A stretch of DNA of 53,492 bases from Streptomyces jeddahensis (GCF_001642995.1 NZ_LOHS01000036.1:1-53492), one strand, 5' to 3'. Numbered from the stretch's first letter, positions 7,579-16,382 are shown. A program made the numbers and translations. The notes: generated from the sequence alone by a model not told the origin.

Positions 7579-8643
7579 ATGAAGCTCGGTATCAACCTCG
7601 GCTACTGGGGCGCCGGGATGGACGCGGACAATCTGGCCGTCGCCCAGGAGGCCGACCGGCTGGGCTACGCGGTCTGCTGGGCGGCCGAGGCCTACGGCTC
7701 CGACGCGGCCACCGTGCTGACCTGGGTCGCCGCCCACACCGAGCGCATCGACGTCGGATCCGCGATCTTCCAGATCCCGGCCCGCCAGCCCGCCATGACC
7801 GCGATGACGGCGGCGACCCTGGACTCGCTCTCCGGCGGCCGTTTCCGGCTCGGCCTCGGCGTCTCCGGGCCGCAGGTCTCCGAGGGCTGGTACGGCGTGA
7901 AGTTCGACAAGCCGCTGGCACGCACGCGTGAGTACGTCGAGATCGTGCGCAAGGCGATGACGCGCGAGCGCCTGACGCACGAGGGCGAGCACTGGACGCT
8001 GCCGCTGCCGGGCGGACCGGGCAAGCCGATCAAGCTCACCGTGCACCCGCAGCGCGAGCACATCCCGCTGTACATCGCGGCGATCGGCCCGAAGAACCTG
8101 GAGCAGACCGGCGAGATCGCCGACGGTGCGCTGCTGATCTTCCCGTCGGTCGAGCACCTGGAGGAGACGGCGATCCGCCATCTGAGGGCGGGCCGCGAGA
8201 AGGCGGGCCTGACGATGGACGGCTTCGACGTCGCCCCGACGCTGCCGATCGCCGTGAGCCCGGACGGTTCGGACAGGGACGTGTCCGCGCTGGCCGACCA
8301 GTTCCGCCCGTACACGGCCCTCTACGTCGGCGGCATGGGCAGCCGCAAGCAGAACTTCTACAACCAGCTCGCACAGCGCATGGGGTACGAGAAGGAGGCC
8401 GCCGAGATCCAGGACAAGTACCTGTCCGGCGACAAGGAGGGCGCGGCCTCCGCCGTCCCGCAGCAGCTGATCGACCAGACCACGCTGCTCGGCTCCGTGG
8501 ACCGCATCGCCGAGCGGATGCGGGCCTACGCCGCGGCCGGGGTCACCACCCTCACGCTGGCCCCGGCGGGCTTCACGCTGGACGAGCGGGTCGCGTCCCT
8601 GCGGGCAGGCATCGACGCACTGGAGCGCGCCGGGCTCGCGTAA
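7579..8643 (+). CDS. LLM class F420-dependent oxidoreductase
   Basis: A 354-residue luciferase-like monooxygenase fold enzyme that probably uses coenzyme F420. The N-terminal strand MKLGINLGYWGAG, the segment DVGSAIFQIPARQPAMTAM and SGGRFRLGLGVSGPQ are typical of the F420-dependent LLM group; IPLYIAAIGPKNLEQTGEIADG is the usual later barrel segment. Length is normal for the family. The AAGGGG ribosome binding site is well placed. The substrate is unknown. At residue 191 this copy has Val where the right-arm copy has Ala, the only protein difference between the arms. Confidence 0.9.
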   Translation: MKLGINLGYWGAGMDADNLAVAQEADRLGYAVCWAAEAYGSDAATVLTWVAAHTERIDVGSAIFQIPARQPAMTAMTAATLDSLSGGRFRLGLGVSGPQVSEGWYGVKFDKPLARTREYVEIVRKAMTRERLTHEGEHWTLPLPGGPGKPIKLTVHPQREHIPLYIAAIGPKNLEQTGEIADGALLIFPSVEHLEETAIRHLRAGREKAGLTMDGFDVAPTLPIAVSPDGSDRDVSALADQFRPYTALYVGGMGSRKQNFYNQLAQRMGYEKEAAEIQDKYLSGDKEGAASAVPQQLIDQTTLLGSVDRIAERMRAYAAAGVTTLTLAPAGFTLDERVASLRAGIDALERAGLA

Positions 8644-8682
8644 GGGCGTAGCCGAAGCCGCAAGCGCGAGGAGAGGTTTCTG

Positions 8683-8723
8683 CGGCCGTGGTGGGGGCTC
8701 GGGGGTCTTCCCCGCCACGGCCG
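8683..8723 (+). terminator. Hairpin after the LLM oxidoreductase
   Basis: CGGCCGTGG(T)GGGG pairs with CCCC(G)CCACGGCCG, a 14-bp stem with one G-T pair and a 13-nt loop, 40 nt after the stop codon. The rest of 8644-8897 holds no recognised gene and probably contains the promoter of the ferritin-like gene. Confidence 0.6.
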
Positions 8724-8897
8724 TCTCCCGGAACAACGCGTCGAGACCGTCCTCGGTTACGCGCCCCGTCCGCCCCTACGCGGCCCTTCCGACGCCGGCA
8801 TCCGCCTTTCGGCGGAGTTGTCCGACATACCTGTTGCCCCTGGCCTGCCACCGCATTTGACTCGTTCTTTGCGGACCCCGGCACGGAGGTGGCAGTG

Positions 8898-9686
8898 ATG
8901 CTTTCAGCGAAGAGCCTTTTCCAGGAGATCCTCGACAACGACGAGTCCTTCCGGCTGTTCTGTTCCATCGCCGCCAGCGGGGAGGCCCAGGGCGGCTGGG
9001 AGAACGGCCGCATCGCGGCCCTCGTACCCGAGAGCGAGCGGGACCTGGCGCCCAAGGTCGCACGCCACGGTGCCGACGAGGACAAGCACGGGCGGATCTT
9101 CAACGCCCTGCTGAAGAAGCGCGGCCTCGAGCCGGTCGAGGTCCCGCACGAGACGGACTACACGATGCTTCTGGAGAAGCACGGCATCGGGCTCGCGCAC
9201 GAACAGCTCAAGCGCGACCAGCCGCTCACCGTCCAGGACATCGTCACGTATCTCGCCCACAGCCGGGTCACCGAGCAGCGGGCCTCCGAGCAGATGGAAC
9301 TGCTGCGCAAGCACTTCTCCGACCACCCCGACATCGGCCGCGCCGTCAGGATGATCTCGAGCGACGAGGACAACCACCTGGCGTACTGCCACGAGGAGCT
9401 GCTCCGCTTCGCGCGCGCCGGACACGGCCGCACCATCCAGCGGATCCTGCGCGAGAGCGCCCTCGCGGAGATCCGTATCTACCGCGATGTGAGCCTTGCC
9501 GTGATGGACCACATGGGCCGCATCCTGGGCTGGCCCCGGGCCAAGGCGGCGCTGCTCGCCGCGGGGATCCACGCTGTGTACGTGTACGAGCGGCTCGGCG
9601 GGTGGCGCCGGATGGTGTCCCTGAAGATGCCCGAGCGACGCAACGCGCTGGGCGGCCCCGCGACGTCGGCACCCGAGTTCGCGTAG
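8898..9686 (+). CDS. Ferritin-like domain protein
   Basis: A 262-residue, mostly helical protein of the ferritin-like superfamily. Two candidate di-iron motifs are visible: DEDKHGRIF (around residue 58) and SDEDNHLAYCHEEL (around residue 152), each with acidic residues and a His in helix spacing; KHFSDHPDIG precedes the second. The C-terminal part (VMDHMGRILGWPRAK and on) is amphipathic. GGAGGT lies 7 nt before the ATG; a GTG three bases earlier is too close to it. Iron storage, oxidative stress or substrate oxidation are all possible. It is the last gene before the palindrome axis. Confidence 0.82.
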   Translation: MLSAKSLFQEILDNDESFRLFCSIAASGEAQGGWENGRIAALVPESERDLAPKVARHGADEDKHGRIFNALLKKRGLEPVEVPHETDYTMLLEKHGIGLAHEQLKRDQPLTVQDIVTYLAHSRVTEQRASEQMELLRKHFSDHPDIGRAVRMISSDEDNHLAYCHEELLRFARAGHGRTIQRILRESALAEIRIYRDVSLAVMDHMGRILGWPRAKAALLAAGIHAVYVYERLGGWRRMVSLKMPERRNALGGPATSAPEFA

Positions 9687-9690
9687 CGCA

Positions 9691-9734
9691 TCGGCGTTGC
9701 CGCAGGGCACGCGCGTGCCCTGCGGCAACGCCGA
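9691..9734. terminator. Hairpin at the palindrome axis
   Basis: The axis (9712/9713) sits in GCCGCAGGGCAC followed by GCGC and GTGCCCTGCGGC. On its own this is a normal terminator for the ferritin-like gene, 10-15 nt past its stop. Because the whole arm is mirrored, the true end of the native stem cannot be seen. A hairpin exactly at the fold-back point suggests how the palindrome arose. Confidence 0.6.
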
Positions 9735-9738
9735 TGCG

Positions 9739-10527
9739 CTACGCGAACTCGGGTGCCGACGTCGCGGGGCCGCCCAGCGCGTTGCGTCGCTCGGGCATCT
9801 TCAGGGACACCATCCGGCGCCACCCGCCGAGCCGCTCGTACACGTACACAGCGTGGATCCCCGCGGCGAGCAGCGCCGCCTTGGCCCGGGGCCAGCCCAG
9901 GATGCGGCCCATGTGGTCCATCACGGCAAGGCTCACATCGCGGTAGATACGGATCTCCGCGAGGGCGCTCTCGCGCAGGATCCGCTGGATGGTGCGGCCG
10001 TGTCCGGCGCGCGCGAAGCGGAGCAGCTCCTCGTGGCAGTACGCCAGGTGGTTGTCCTCGTCGCTCGAGATCATCCTGACGGCGCGGCCGATGTCGGGGT
10101 GGTCGGAGAAGTGCTTGCGCAGCAGTTCCATCTGCTCGGAGGCCCGCTGCTCGGTGACCCGGCTGTGGGCGAGATACGTGACGATGTCCTGGACGGTGAG
10201 CGGCTGGTCGCGCTTGAGCTGTTCGTGCGCGAGCCCGATGCCGTGCTTCTCCAGAAGCATCGTGTAGTCCGTCTCGTGCGGGACCTCGACCGGCTCGAGG
10301 CCGCGCTTCTTCAGCAGGGCGTTGAAGATCCGCCCGTGCTTGTCCTCGTCGGCACCGTGGCGTGCGACCTTGGGCGCCAGGTCCCGCTCGCTCTCGGGTA
10401 CGAGGGCCGCGATGCGGCCGTTCTCCCAGCCGCCCTGGGCCTCCCCGCTGGCGGCGATGGAACAGAACAGCCGGAAGGACTCGTCGTTGTCGAGGATCTC
10501 CTGGAAAAGGCTCTTCGCTGAAAGCAT
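9739..10527 (-). CDS. Ferritin-like domain protein (right-arm copy)
   Basis: The protein is identical to the product of 8898-9686. This is the copy on the arm linked to unique sequence, so it is the one to use as the native gene. In the folded arrangement the two copies converge tail to tail, with stops 52 bp apart across the axis. Confidence 0.82.
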   Translation of the reverse strand: MLSAKSLFQEILDNDESFRLFCSIAASGEAQGGWENGRIAALVPESERDLAPKVARHGADEDKHGRIFNALLKKRGLEPVEVPHETDYTMLLEKHGIGLAHEQLKRDQPLTVQDIVTYLAHSRVTEQRASEQMELLRKHFSDHPDIGRAVRMISSDEDNHLAYCHEELLRFARAGHGRTIQRILRESALAEIRIYRDVSLAVMDHMGRILGWPRAKAALLAAGIHAVYVYERLGGWRRMVSLKMPERRNALGGPATSAPEFA

Positions 10528-10701
10528 CACTGCCACCTCCGTGCCGGGGTCCGCAAAGAACGAGTCAAATGCGGTGGCAGGCCAGGGGCAACAGGTATGT
10601 CGGACAACTCCGCCGAAAGGCGGATGCCGGCGTCGGAAGGGCCGCGTAGGGGCGGACGGGGCGCGTAACCGAGGACGGTCTCGACGCGTTGTTCCGGGAG
10701 A

Positions 10702-10742
10702 CGGCCGTGGCGGGGAAGACCCCCGAGCCCCCACCACGGCCG
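10702..10742 (-). terminator. Hairpin after the LLM oxidoreductase (right arm)
   Basis: Mirror of 8683-8723, placed 39 nt downstream of the LLM gene stop on this strand. Confidence 0.6.
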
Positions 10743-10781
10743 CAGAAACCTCTCCTCGCGCTTGCGGCTTCGGCTACGCCC

Positions 10782-11846
10782 TTACGCGAGCCCGGCGCGC
10801 TCCAGTGCGTCGATGCCTGCCCGCAGGGACGCGACCCGCTCGTCCAGCGTGAAGCCCGCCGGGGCCAGCGTGAGGGTGGTGACCCCGGCCGCGGCGTAGG
10901 CCCGCATCCGCTCGGCGATGCGGTCCACGGAGCCGAGCAGCGTGGTCTGGTCGATCAGCTGCTGCGGGACGGCGGAGGCCGCGCCCTCCTTGTCGCCGGA
11001 CAGGTACTTGTCCTGGATCTCGGCGGCCTCCTTCTCGTACCCCATGCGCTGTGCGAGCTGGTTGTAGAAGTTCTGCTTGCGGCTGCCCATGCCGCCGACG
11101 TAGAGGGCCGTGTACGGGCGGAACTGGTCGGCCAGCGCGGACACGTCCCTGTCCGAACCGTCCGGGCTCACGGCGATCGGCAGCGTCGGGGCGACGTCGA
11201 AGCCGTCCATCGTCAGGCCCGCCTTCTCGCGGCCCGCCCTCAGATGGCGGATCGCCGTCTCCTCCAGGTGCTCGGCCGACGGGAAGATCAGCAGCGCACC
11301 GTCGGCGATCTCGCCGGTCTGCTCCAGGTTCTTCGGGCCGATCGCCGCGATGTACAGCGGGATGTGCTCGCGCTGCGGGTGCACGGTGAGCTTGATCGGC
11401 TTGCCCGGTCCGCCCGGCAGCGGCAGCGTCCAGTGCTCGCCCTCGTGCGTCAGGCGCTCGCGCGTCATCGCCTTGCGCACGATCTCGACGTACTCACGCG
11501 TGCGTGCCAGCGGCTTGTCGAACTTCACGCCGTACCAGCCCTCGGAGACCTGCGGCCCGGAGACGCCGAGGCCGAGCCGGAAACGGCCGCCGGAGAGCGA
11601 GTCCAGGGTCGCCGCCGTCATCGCGGTCATGGCGGGCTGGCGGGCCGGGATCTGGAAGATCGCGGATCCGACGTCGATGCGCTCGGTGTGGGCGGCGACC
11701 CAGGTCAGCACGGTGGCCGCGTCGGAGCCGTAGGCCTCGGCCGCCCAGCAGACCGCGTAGCCCAGCCGGTCGGCCTCCTGGGCGACGGCCAGATTGTCCG
11801 CGTCCATCCCGGCGCCCCAGTAGCCGAGGTTGATACCGAGCTTCAT
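10782..11846 (-). CDS. LLM class F420-dependent oxidoreductase (right-arm copy)
   Basis: The same 354-residue enzyme as at 7579-8643 except Ala instead of Val at residue 191 (base 11275 G here, complementary to C, against T at 8150). The affected stretch LIFPSAEHLEETA is a surface-like loop after a core strand, so neither residue should abolish function. The copy on this arm is more likely the native sequence. Confidence 0.9.
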   Translation of the reverse strand: MKLGINLGYWGAGMDADNLAVAQEADRLGYAVCWAAEAYGSDAATVLTWVAAHTERIDVGSAIFQIPARQPAMTAMTAATLDSLSGGRFRLGLGVSGPQVSEGWYGVKFDKPLARTREYVEIVRKAMTRERLTHEGEHWTLPLPGGPGKPIKLTVHPQREHIPLYIAAIGPKNLEQTGEIADGALLIFPSAEHLEETAIRHLRAGREKAGLTMDGFDVAPTLPIAVSPDGSDRDVSALADQFRPYTALYVGGMGSRKQNFYNQLAQRMGYEKEAAEIQDKYLSGDKEGAASAVPQQLIDQTTLLGSVDRIAERMRAYAAAGVTTLTLAPAGFTLDERVASLRAGIDALERAGLA

Positions 11847-11858
11847 GGCCGATTCCCC

Positions 11859-11872
11859 TTACCGATCAGTAA
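11859..11872 (-). promoter_or_regulatory. TetR-type operator candidate (right arm)
   Basis: Mirror of 7553-7566; overlaps the ribosome binding region of the LLM oxidoreductase gene. Confidence 0.4.
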
Positions 11873-11988
11873 CGTCCCTTGTGCCGGAGACCCTAGCGCG
11901 CTGGTGCGGCCCGCGTCAGCGACGGGTTGGCCACACGTGCGCGCGGTCGTCCACGGGCGATGGCACAGGGCGCTGTGCACGGTCGCGG

Positions 11989-12021
11989 TTGTCCACGGTT
12001 ATCCACAGGCGGTTGTCCACA
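11989..12021 (+). promoter_or_regulatory. Cluster of three DnaA-box-like 9-mers (right arm)
   Basis: TTGTCCACG (11989-11997), TTATCCACA (11999-12007) and TTGTCCACA (12013-12021) lie in the 216-bp divergent region between the LLM oxidoreductase and aldo/keto reductase genes. The last box ends 27 nt before the TAATGT -10 box of the reductase, so bound DnaA could touch its -35 region. Confidence 0.6.
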
Positions 12022-12062
12022 GGGCCCCACACGCCGACGTCCGGCCAGTAATGTCAGCGCCC

Positions 12063-13046
12063 ATGGAGCAGAGGCATCTCGGCCGTACCGGCCTGCGTGT
12101 GTCCCGCATCGGACTCGGCACCCTGACCTGGGGGCGGGACACCGACGAGCGCGACGCCGCGGACCTGTTGAAGGTCTTCTGGGAGGCGGGCGGCACGCTC
12201 GTCGACACCGCCGATGTGTACGGCGACGGGGAGGCCGAGTATCTGCTCGGACAGCTGATGGAAGGGCTGGTTCCGCGGCGGGATCTGGTGATCGCGACCA
12301 AGGCGGGCAGCGTGCCCGACCCGGACCGGCGCTTCGACGGTTCGCGCGGCCATCTGCTCGCGGCGCTCGACGCCTCGCTCAGCCGCCTCGGGACGGACTA
12401 TGTCGATCTGTGGCAGGTGCACGCGTTCGACCCCGAGACGCCGCTGGAGGAGACGCTGGGGGCCCTGGACATCGCCGTCAGCAGCGGCCGCGCACGCTAT
12501 GCCGGGGTGTCCAACTTCTGCGGCTGGCAGCTCGCCAAGGCGGCGACATGGCAGCTTGCGGCACCAGGTGTGCGGACGCGGCTGTCCAGTACGCAGATGG
12601 AGTACTCGCTGCTGCAGCGCGGTGTCGAGCGGGAGGTGCTGCCCGCCGCGCTCGATCTCGGCGTCGGGTTGCTGCCGTCCTCGCCCCTCGGCCGGGGCGT
12701 GCTCACCGGCAAGTACCGGCACTCGACCCCGGCCGACTCCCGCGGTGCCTCGGAGCATCTCGCCCCCTTCGTGGCCCCCTATCTCGACGATGCCGCGAGC
12801 CGCATCGTCGACGCGGTGGCGACCGCGGCCGACGGGCTCGCGACGACACCCCTGCAGGTGGCTCTCGCCTGGGTCCGGGACCGCCCCGGAGTCGTCGCAC
12901 CGATCATCGGCGCCCGCACGGCGCAGCAGCTCACGGAGGCATTGTCAGTGGAGGCGCTTAGTCTTCCTGACGAGATCTGCCAGGCGCTCGACGACGTGTC
13001 GGCGCCGGTGCACCGCTATCCCGATCAGGACTGGAGCACGCTGTGA
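12063..13046 (+). CDS. Aldo/keto reductase (right-arm copy)
   Basis: Identical to 6379-7362. The reading frame stays open far upstream, antisense to the LLM gene, so the start must be placed by other means: the ATG at 12063 follows TAATGT (12049-12054) by 8 nt and gives the standard family N-terminus. The stop overlaps the GTG of the RecD2-like gene in GTGA. Confidence 0.9.
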   Translation: MEQRHLGRTGLRVSRIGLGTLTWGRDTDERDAADLLKVFWEAGGTLVDTADVYGDGEAEYLLGQLMEGLVPRRDLVIATKAGSVPDPDRRFDGSRGHLLAALDASLSRLGTDYVDLWQVHAFDPETPLEETLGALDIAVSSGRARYAGVSNFCGWQLAKAATWQLAAPGVRTRLSSTQMEYSLLQRGVEREVLPAALDLGVGLLPSSPLGRGVLTGKYRHSTPADSRGASEHLAPFVAPYLDDAASRIVDAVATAADGLATTPLQVALAWVRDRPGVVAPIIGARTAQQLTEALSVEALSLPDEICQALDDVSAPVHRYPDQDWSTL

Positions 13047-15370
13047 GTACGGAGCGGGAGTCCGCTGCCGCGGTCGGAGCCGAGCCTGGGAGTTCCCCGG
13101 GTGAACCGGGGAAGCCCGAGGGTGTGGGGGCTCCCGGAAGTGGGGACCTGAGCGCCGCCCAAGCCGGGGACGCCGACGGCGGCGCGGTCTCGGGCGCGGA
13201 CGGTGGTGCGGCCGTGGATGCCGAGAGTGGCGCGGGTCCTGGCGGGGACGAGGGCGCGGGCGTCGGCGCGGAGATGTCCGAGGCCGAGGCCGAGTTGGCG
13301 GCGCAGCGGGCCCTTCGGGAGCAGATCGAGAAGCGGAAGGCCGAGAAGCCGGGGCCCGTCGCCGCTGGGGCGAAGTTGACCGGGAAGGCCGCTGATCTGC
13401 TGGCCGCGGTGCGGGCCGTGGAGAGCGGTGAGCGTCCCGTCGTCCACGTCTTCGACGAGCCCGAGCCGGCGCCGCGCAGGCCGGCCGCGGAACCGGTGCG
13501 TCGGTCCGAGCCCACGGCCGCCGCGGCACCCGCAGCAGGTGCGGCGCCGGCGCCCGAGACCATTGAGGCGGTGCGCCAGGTGCTGGCCGAGGGCGGCGCC
13601 CCCGCCGCCCTCGCCGTACCGGCCGCCGCCGCGCTGGGTGACGGCGCCGCCGGTCGGCTGCGGGAGGACCCCTGGCAGTTGCTCCGGGTCGCCGGTGTGC
13701 GGTCCGAGCAGGCGGACGGATTCGCCCGGGCCCTGCTCGGTGCCGGGTGTGCCCCGGACGACGAGCGCAGGGGCCGCGCGATCACCGTATGGCTGCTGGA
13801 GCAGGCCGCCCTGGCCGGGCACACGGTCCTCGATGCCGACGAACTCCGCGCCGCTCTCGCGCAGCGCTCGGTGCCCGATCCTGACGCCGCCGTGCAGAAC
13901 GCGATCGCGGAAGGAGACGTGCTCGTCTTTCAGGACGCACTCGATGCGTCCTCACCCACGCCCACACCCTCCGCCGAGGACACGGGCGACGAGGCTGCCG
14001 AAGGCGAGCGGCCGGTCCAGGTCCTCATCGGCCTCGAACGCTGCGCGCTGGCGGAGGAGAGCCTGGCCGACGGTCTGGCACGGGTGGTCAATTCCCTGGT
14101 GAAGGGCGACGAGCCGGGCGTCACCGCCTGGGAGCGCGCCGCCGGTGCCGTATCCGGATCGGCCGCGGAGCTGATCCGCGCGGCGGCCGGGCACGGCCTG
14201 GTGCTGCACACCGGAGGCGAGGCGGCGCGGGCTGAACCGGCCGCGCTGGTCGCCGCTGCACGGGCCATGGGCCTGCGCGTGTGCGCCGCCGCCCACAGCC
14301 CGGACGGGCAGCGCCGTTTCGCCGCTCTCCTCGCTGCCGCGGAGGGCGCTGCGGAAGCCGGCGCAGTGACCACGCGCCCGGCAGGGGAACAGGGCGGGCC
14401 GGCCGAAGCCGTCGCCACCGTGTCCGGGCTGCTGTCCGGCGCGGAAGGGCCCGGCCGGGATGCCGAAGGAGCGCTGGCGGTCGATGTGCTGGTGGTGCTG
14501 GACGCACCTCAGCTGGACGTCGAGACCGCGGCCATGGTCGTCGAGTCGCTGCCGGACGGTGCGCGGCTGGTGCTGAGCGGTGACCCGTCCGTGCTGTGGT
14601 CGGCCGGCCCGGGCCGCGTGTTCGGGGATCTGCTGGCCGCCCGCGTCTGTCCGCAGGTCGCGTCGCGTACGCCCGACCCGGGCCCCATCGGCGAGCTGGT
14701 CTCCGGAATCGGCATCGGCGAGCTCAGCGAGGTCGCGGCCCCCGGCAAGGAAGTCGTGATCGTGCCCGTGCGGGACGCCGACGAGGCGGTGCACCGCGCG
14801 GTGCAGCTGGTCGTCGACTCCGTGCCCAGGGCGATCGGGGTGCCCGCCGAGCACACCCAGGTGATCACGCCGGGTCATGGCGGAGCGGCGGGCACCCGCG
14901 CGCTGAACGCGGCGCTGAAGGAGCGGCTGAACCCCGGCCCCGGCCGGTTCGGCGGCTTCGACCCCGGCGACCGGGTCGCCTACTCGCCGGCACTCGGCCG
15001 TACGGTACCGGGGCGCGTGGTGAAGGCCGACGCTCAGGGACTGCACCTGGACTGCGACGGCACGCCCGTGGTCGTACCGAGGGAGCAGGTCGAACGCCTC
15101 GTGCGGCACGGGTGGGCCATGACCGCGCACCAGGCGGTGGGACAGCGGTGGCCCGCGGCGGTGGTCGTGCTCCCCAGCGATGCGGCAGGGGCCCTGACCC
15201 GTGCCTGGGTGTACACCGCCTTCGGGCGCGCCGAGCGGCATCTGTCCGTGGTGCACGGGGCCGATCAGGCTCTGCCGCGGGCGGTGGCGGAGATTCCGGC
15301 GAAGCCACGGACGACACGGCTTCAGACCCTGATGCGGATACAGGTTCCGGCCGGGGGTCAGATCGGCTGA
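13043..15370 (+). CDS. RecD2-like protein with degenerate helicase motifs (right-arm copy)
   Basis: Identical to 4055-6382 and on the native arm. It keeps the fold-level RecD2 signatures (LSGDPSVLWSAGPG in the motif III position, HTQVITPGHGGAAGTRALN, VYTAFGRAERHL) while lacking the Walker A lysine and the Walker B acidic pair. The frame is intact over 775 codons with normal Streptomyces third-position GC, so this is a maintained gene and not a pseudogene. Confidence 0.8.
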   Translation: MSTERESAAAVGAEPGSSPGEPGKPEGVGAPGSGDLSAAQAGDADGGAVSGADGGAAVDAESGAGPGGDEGAGVGAEMSEAEAELAAQRALREQIEKRKAEKPGPVAAGAKLTGKAADLLAAVRAVESGERPVVHVFDEPEPAPRRPAAEPVRRSEPTAAAAPAAGAAPAPETIEAVRQVLAEGGAPAALAVPAAAALGDGAAGRLREDPWQLLRVAGVRSEQADGFARALLGAGCAPDDERRGRAITVWLLEQAALAGHTVLDADELRAALAQRSVPDPDAAVQNAIAEGDVLVFQDALDASSPTPTPSAEDTGDEAAEGERPVQVLIGLERCALAEESLADGLARVVNSLVKGDEPGVTAWERAAGAVSGSAAELIRAAAGHGLVLHTGGEAARAEPAALVAAARAMGLRVCAAAHSPDGQRRFAALLAAAEGAAEAGAVTTRPAGEQGGPAEAVATVSGLLSGAEGPGRDAEGALAVDVLVVLDAPQLDVETAAMVVESLPDGARLVLSGDPSVLWSAGPGRVFGDLLAARVCPQVASRTPDPGPIGELVSGIGIGELSEVAAPGKEVVIVPVRDADEAVHRAVQLVVDSVPRAIGVPAEHTQVITPGHGGAAGTRALNAALKERLNPGPGRFGGFDPGDRVAYSPALGRTVPGRVVKADAQGLHLDCDGTPVVVPREQVERLVRHGWAMTAHQAVGQRWPAAVVVLPSDAAGALTRAWVYTAFGRAERHLSVVHGADQALPRAVAEIPAKPRTTRLQTLMRIQVPAGGQIG

Positions 15371-15419
15371 AGGCGGGAGTGGGCCCGGTCCCCCAGGCCC
15401 ACGGAAGCCGGCCGCCTTC
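15369..15419. terminator. Nested hairpin between convergent genes (right arm)
   Basis: Mirror of 4006-4056. Confidence 0.6.
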
Positions 15420-15428
15420 GGCCACACG

Positions 15429-16136
15429 TCAGCGCTGGGTCGGGAGATCCTCCTCCTCGACGTCGTCCTCAAGGTCGTCCTCGGAGCCCAACGGCTCCAA
15501 GTCGTCGTCCTCGTCGTCCTCCGGATCGTCGGGCTCGTCGTCGAAGACCGCGCTGACGTCGAAGCGGCACACGACCTGCTGCGGATCGATCTGGTCGAAG
15601 GGGGCGTCCAGCCACTCCCCGGGCTCCGGCGGCAAGTCGGCGGCGGTGACCCACAGTGTCGAGTCGCCCTCCTCGAGACCGAACTCCTTGTGCCGTGATG
15701 CGATCTCGTCCGGTTCGTACTCGCCGAAGAGGATGCCCAGCGCGCCATGGGCGCTGCCGTTCGCCGCGCCCCTGGTGGAGTCCTCCTCCACGGCCGCGAT
15801 CCGCTGCGCCTGGGCGATCAGTCGCTGCGGCTCCACCACGGTGTAGTCGCGGCGGATCAGCACGCTGAGCGCGTTCGGTTCCTCGGGACCCGTGTACGGC
15901 GGCAGCGTGTCCTCCGTGCCGGGGATCTCGAAGGGGGTGACCTCGTCGTAGCGGTCGTAGAGGAGCTCGTCGTACTCCTCGGCCGCTGCGGCCAGCTCGT
16001 TGAACGCTTCGTAGACGGCCGGGTCGTCGTCTCCCGACCTGCGCTCGACCGCGGCCAGGTGGCGGTCGAGCGCAGCCTTGACCGCCTCTGCGGCGGCGCG
16101 TACCTCGGCAGCGGTGGGCTGCGCAGCATCAGACAT
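15429..16136 (-). CDS. Conserved hypothetical protein with acidic C-terminus (right-arm copy)
   Basis: Identical to 3289-3996. Native-arm copy of the 235-residue protein ending in an Asp/Glu tract. Its leaderless promoter shares the 47-bp gap with the DUF5703 promoter. Confidence 0.8.
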   Translation of the reverse strand: MSDAAQPTAAEVRAAAEAVKAALDRHLAAVERRSGDDDPAVYEAFNELAAAAEEYDELLYDRYDEVTPFEIPGTEDTLPPYTGPEEPNALSVLIRRDYTVVEPQRLIAQAQRIAAVEEDSTRGAANGSAHGALGILFGEYEPDEIASRHKEFGLEEGDSTLWVTAADLPPEPGEWLDAPFDQIDPQQVVCRFDVSAVFDDEPDDPEDDEDDDLEPLGSEDDLEDDVEEEDLPTQR

Positions 16137-16183
16137 AGTGCAGACGCTATCCGTACCGGGCCGCTGCCCGCACAATAGATGCG

Positions 16184-16372
16184 ATGCCGGAATACGAATT
16201 TGTCGACGTGTACGTACCGCGCGGGGTGTCCCGCAAGGAGACGACGCGTCTGCTGACCGACCATGCCGAGTACGGACACTGGGAGCTGGACCGTCTCAGG
16301 CTCCACCCGGACGGCAGCCGCAGGGTGCGGTTGCGCCGGCGGATCATCCGCCAGGTGCGTGCGACGTGGTGA
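16184..16372 (+). CDS. DUF5703 family small protein (right-arm copy)
   Basis: Identical to 3053-3241. CACAAT at 16171-16176 is followed by 7 nt and then the ATG at 16184, the standard leaderless layout in Streptomyces. A strong terminator follows within 11 nt of the stop. Confidence 0.85.
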   Translation: MPEYEFVDVYVPRGVSRKETTRLLTDHAEYGHWELDRLRLHPDGSRRVRLRRRIIRQVRATW

Positions 16373-16382
16373 CCTGAGACGG

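Larger units (their letters stand above)
1..9712. repeat. Left arm of a 19.4 kb perfect palindrome
   Basis: Every gene here recurs in reverse orientation at 9713-19424 with position x matching 19425-x throughout, so there is no insertion or deletion between the arms. The only difference I could find is base 8150 (T here; the other arm encodes C). The arm begins at window base 1, inside the variable-arm loop of tRNA-Leu, so its outer end may lie at or beyond the window edge. It has no unique flanking sequence and is probably the artefactual or duplicated copy. Confidence 0.97.

Noticed and set aside
7363..8736. N-terminal extension of the aldo/keto reductase frame
   Set aside because: It is antisense to the LLM oxidoreductase gene, and the reductase has a normal start at the family N-terminus with a -10 box.
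11989..12021. Replication origin oriC
   Set aside because: Only three good DnaA boxes, and no dnaA, dnaN or gyrB nearby.
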